A DNA stretch of 64,000 bases, taken from positions 1 to 64,000 of the forward strand of contig CAZMMQ010000010.1 of the NCBI GenBank assembly GCA_964567435.1, written 5' to 3'. The notes below the pieces were generated by a model. It was not told where the DNA came from. It ran no database searches and saw only the letters and a program-made list of their open reading frames with translations. The DNA is from RFSX01 sp964567435. GTDB taxonomy: Bacteria > Bacteroidota > Bacteroidia > Chitinophagales > Saprospiraceae. Below, piece after piece: positions 63,470-64,000 of the stretch (position 1 is its first letter; each line of letters opens with the position of its first letter). The position numbers and the translations under genes are program-made.

Positions 63470-64000
63470 ATGGAGAGAAGAAACGAACTATTGACGAGAG
63501 TATACTTGATCTTCTTTGTATTCGTCTTGTCTTCAGTATTGATTATATACAAGGTTGTAAAGACAGCCGTTGTGGAAGGAGAAAAATGGCGTGCGCTTGG
63601 TGGTAAAAACATCAAGATGGTAGATGTAGAAGGTGAAAGAGGTAATATCTATTGTTCAAATGGAAATTTGCTGGCTACGTCACTCCCTTATTTTGACATA
63701 AATGTAGATTTACTAACATCTAAAGACTCTGACTTCAATAGGAATATTGGAGAACTATCCAGAAGGTTGTCGCAGCATTTTGGAGATAGTGCATCTAACT
63801 GGCAAAGCAAGCTAGTAAGTGCAAGAGGATTAGGTAAAGCTGGTAAGCAATCTAATGCACGATACTATCCATTATTTAAGAATGTTAGAAAAGATCAGCT
63901 TGATCTTCTTAAGAGTTTTCCCCTTTTTAATTTGGGACAAAATAAAGGAGGATTAATCGTTGATCGGAAAACCAGGAGAGAAAGACCTTATCAAGAATTG
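63470..64000 (+). CDS. ftsI: Penicillin-binding protein, FtsI/PBP3 type (partial)
   Basis: The first 177 residues of a class B penicillin-binding protein, cut at the right edge. The N-terminus is basic (MERRNELLTRVY), followed by one membrane helix (LIFFVFVLSSVLIIYKVV) and the start of the N-terminal pedestal domain with VEGERGNIYCSNGNLLATSL, the usual RGxIxxxxGxxLA motif of this family. The transpeptidase SxxK motif is outside the window. The position after rsmH and ftsL fits FtsI, the septal transpeptidase. The gene starts 17 bases after the ftsL stop. Confidence 0.88.
   Translation, partial: MERRNELLTRVYLIFFVFVLSSVLIIYKVVKTAVVEGEKWRALGGKNIKMVDVEGERGNIYCSNGNLLATSLPYFDINVDLLTSKDSDFNRNIGELSRRLSQHFGDSASNWQSKLVSARGLGKAGKQSNARYYPLFKNVRKDQLDLLKSFPLFNLGQNKGGLIVDRKTRRERPYQEL

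Noticed and set aside
1..64000. tRNA, rRNA, tmRNA or prophage genes, insertion sequences
   Set aside because: No cloverleaf, conserved rRNA segment, transposase or integrase was found by reading; small RNAs without strong signatures could be missed.

Overview
The window comes from a member of the Bacteroidota, most likely Saprospiria (Saprospiraceae-like). The evidence is three very large secreted proteins with type IX secretion (T9SS) C-terminal sorting domains, carrying DUF11, HYR-like, SprB, SdrD_B, C-type-lectin-like and dockerin modules. Further support comes from Bacteroidota-type promoter -7 elements (TAnnTTTG), starts without Shine-Dalgarno sequences, a DUF5686 outer-membrane protein, a fused two-domain 2-oxoacid dehydrogenase E1, and the dcw order mraZ-rsmH-ftsL-ftsI. 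The DNA is AT-rich, except for a short GC-rich gene tail at the left edge.

Layout. 1-80 is the GC-rich 3' end of an unidentified gene. 81-868 holds no convincing gene but several short hairpins and repeats. 869-2395 (-) is kbl with a small partner gene. 2689-23313 (+) is a surface-protein block: a 4736-residue giant, a DUF4403 lipoprotein, and a 1525-residue relative of the giant. 23493-34652 is housekeeping and transport: an NhaB-type antiporter, dusB, a CCA-adding-type enzyme, DUF5686, a sodium:solute symporter, ApbE, and a pair of coiled-coil proteins that resemble PspA or ESCRT-III scaffolds. 34922-40042 (+) is a third T9SS cargo with five SprB repeats of exactly 234 bp each. 40124-44464 (-) is DUF2130, gpsA and yidC. 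44641-46200 (+) is a COG2509-type FAD enzyme.

46255-50324 (+) is a tight three-gene operon: an ECF-like sigma factor, a membrane anti-sigma-like protein with TPRs, and a secreted TPR-CHAT caspase-like protease. It is the best candidate in the window for a little-described regulatory system. 50334-57878 carries a UvrD/PcrA helicase, a CPBP protease, a DoxX protein, a YjjG-type phosphatase, a voltage-gated-like ion channel, a degraded lamin-tail-domain gene, yaaA and a DUF1573 protein. Upstream of the channel lies a compact region of about 200 nt with several stems and its own candidate promoter and U-tract, possibly an undescribed RNA or leader.

58132-61308 holds the fused E1 and a DPM1-like glycosyltransferase whose promoter overlaps a 20-bp perfect palindrome. 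61729 to the right edge is the start of the division and cell-wall cluster, preceded by TGGGA/C repeats that look like MraZ binding sites.

Several starts given here are shorter than the longest open frame, because a candidate promoter element or the signal peptide fixes the start downstream. This applies to yidC, the COG2509 enzyme, the DUF1573 gene, the fused E1, the glycosyltransferase, the channel, the helicase and rsmH. All family assignments are by reading motifs; no search was run.
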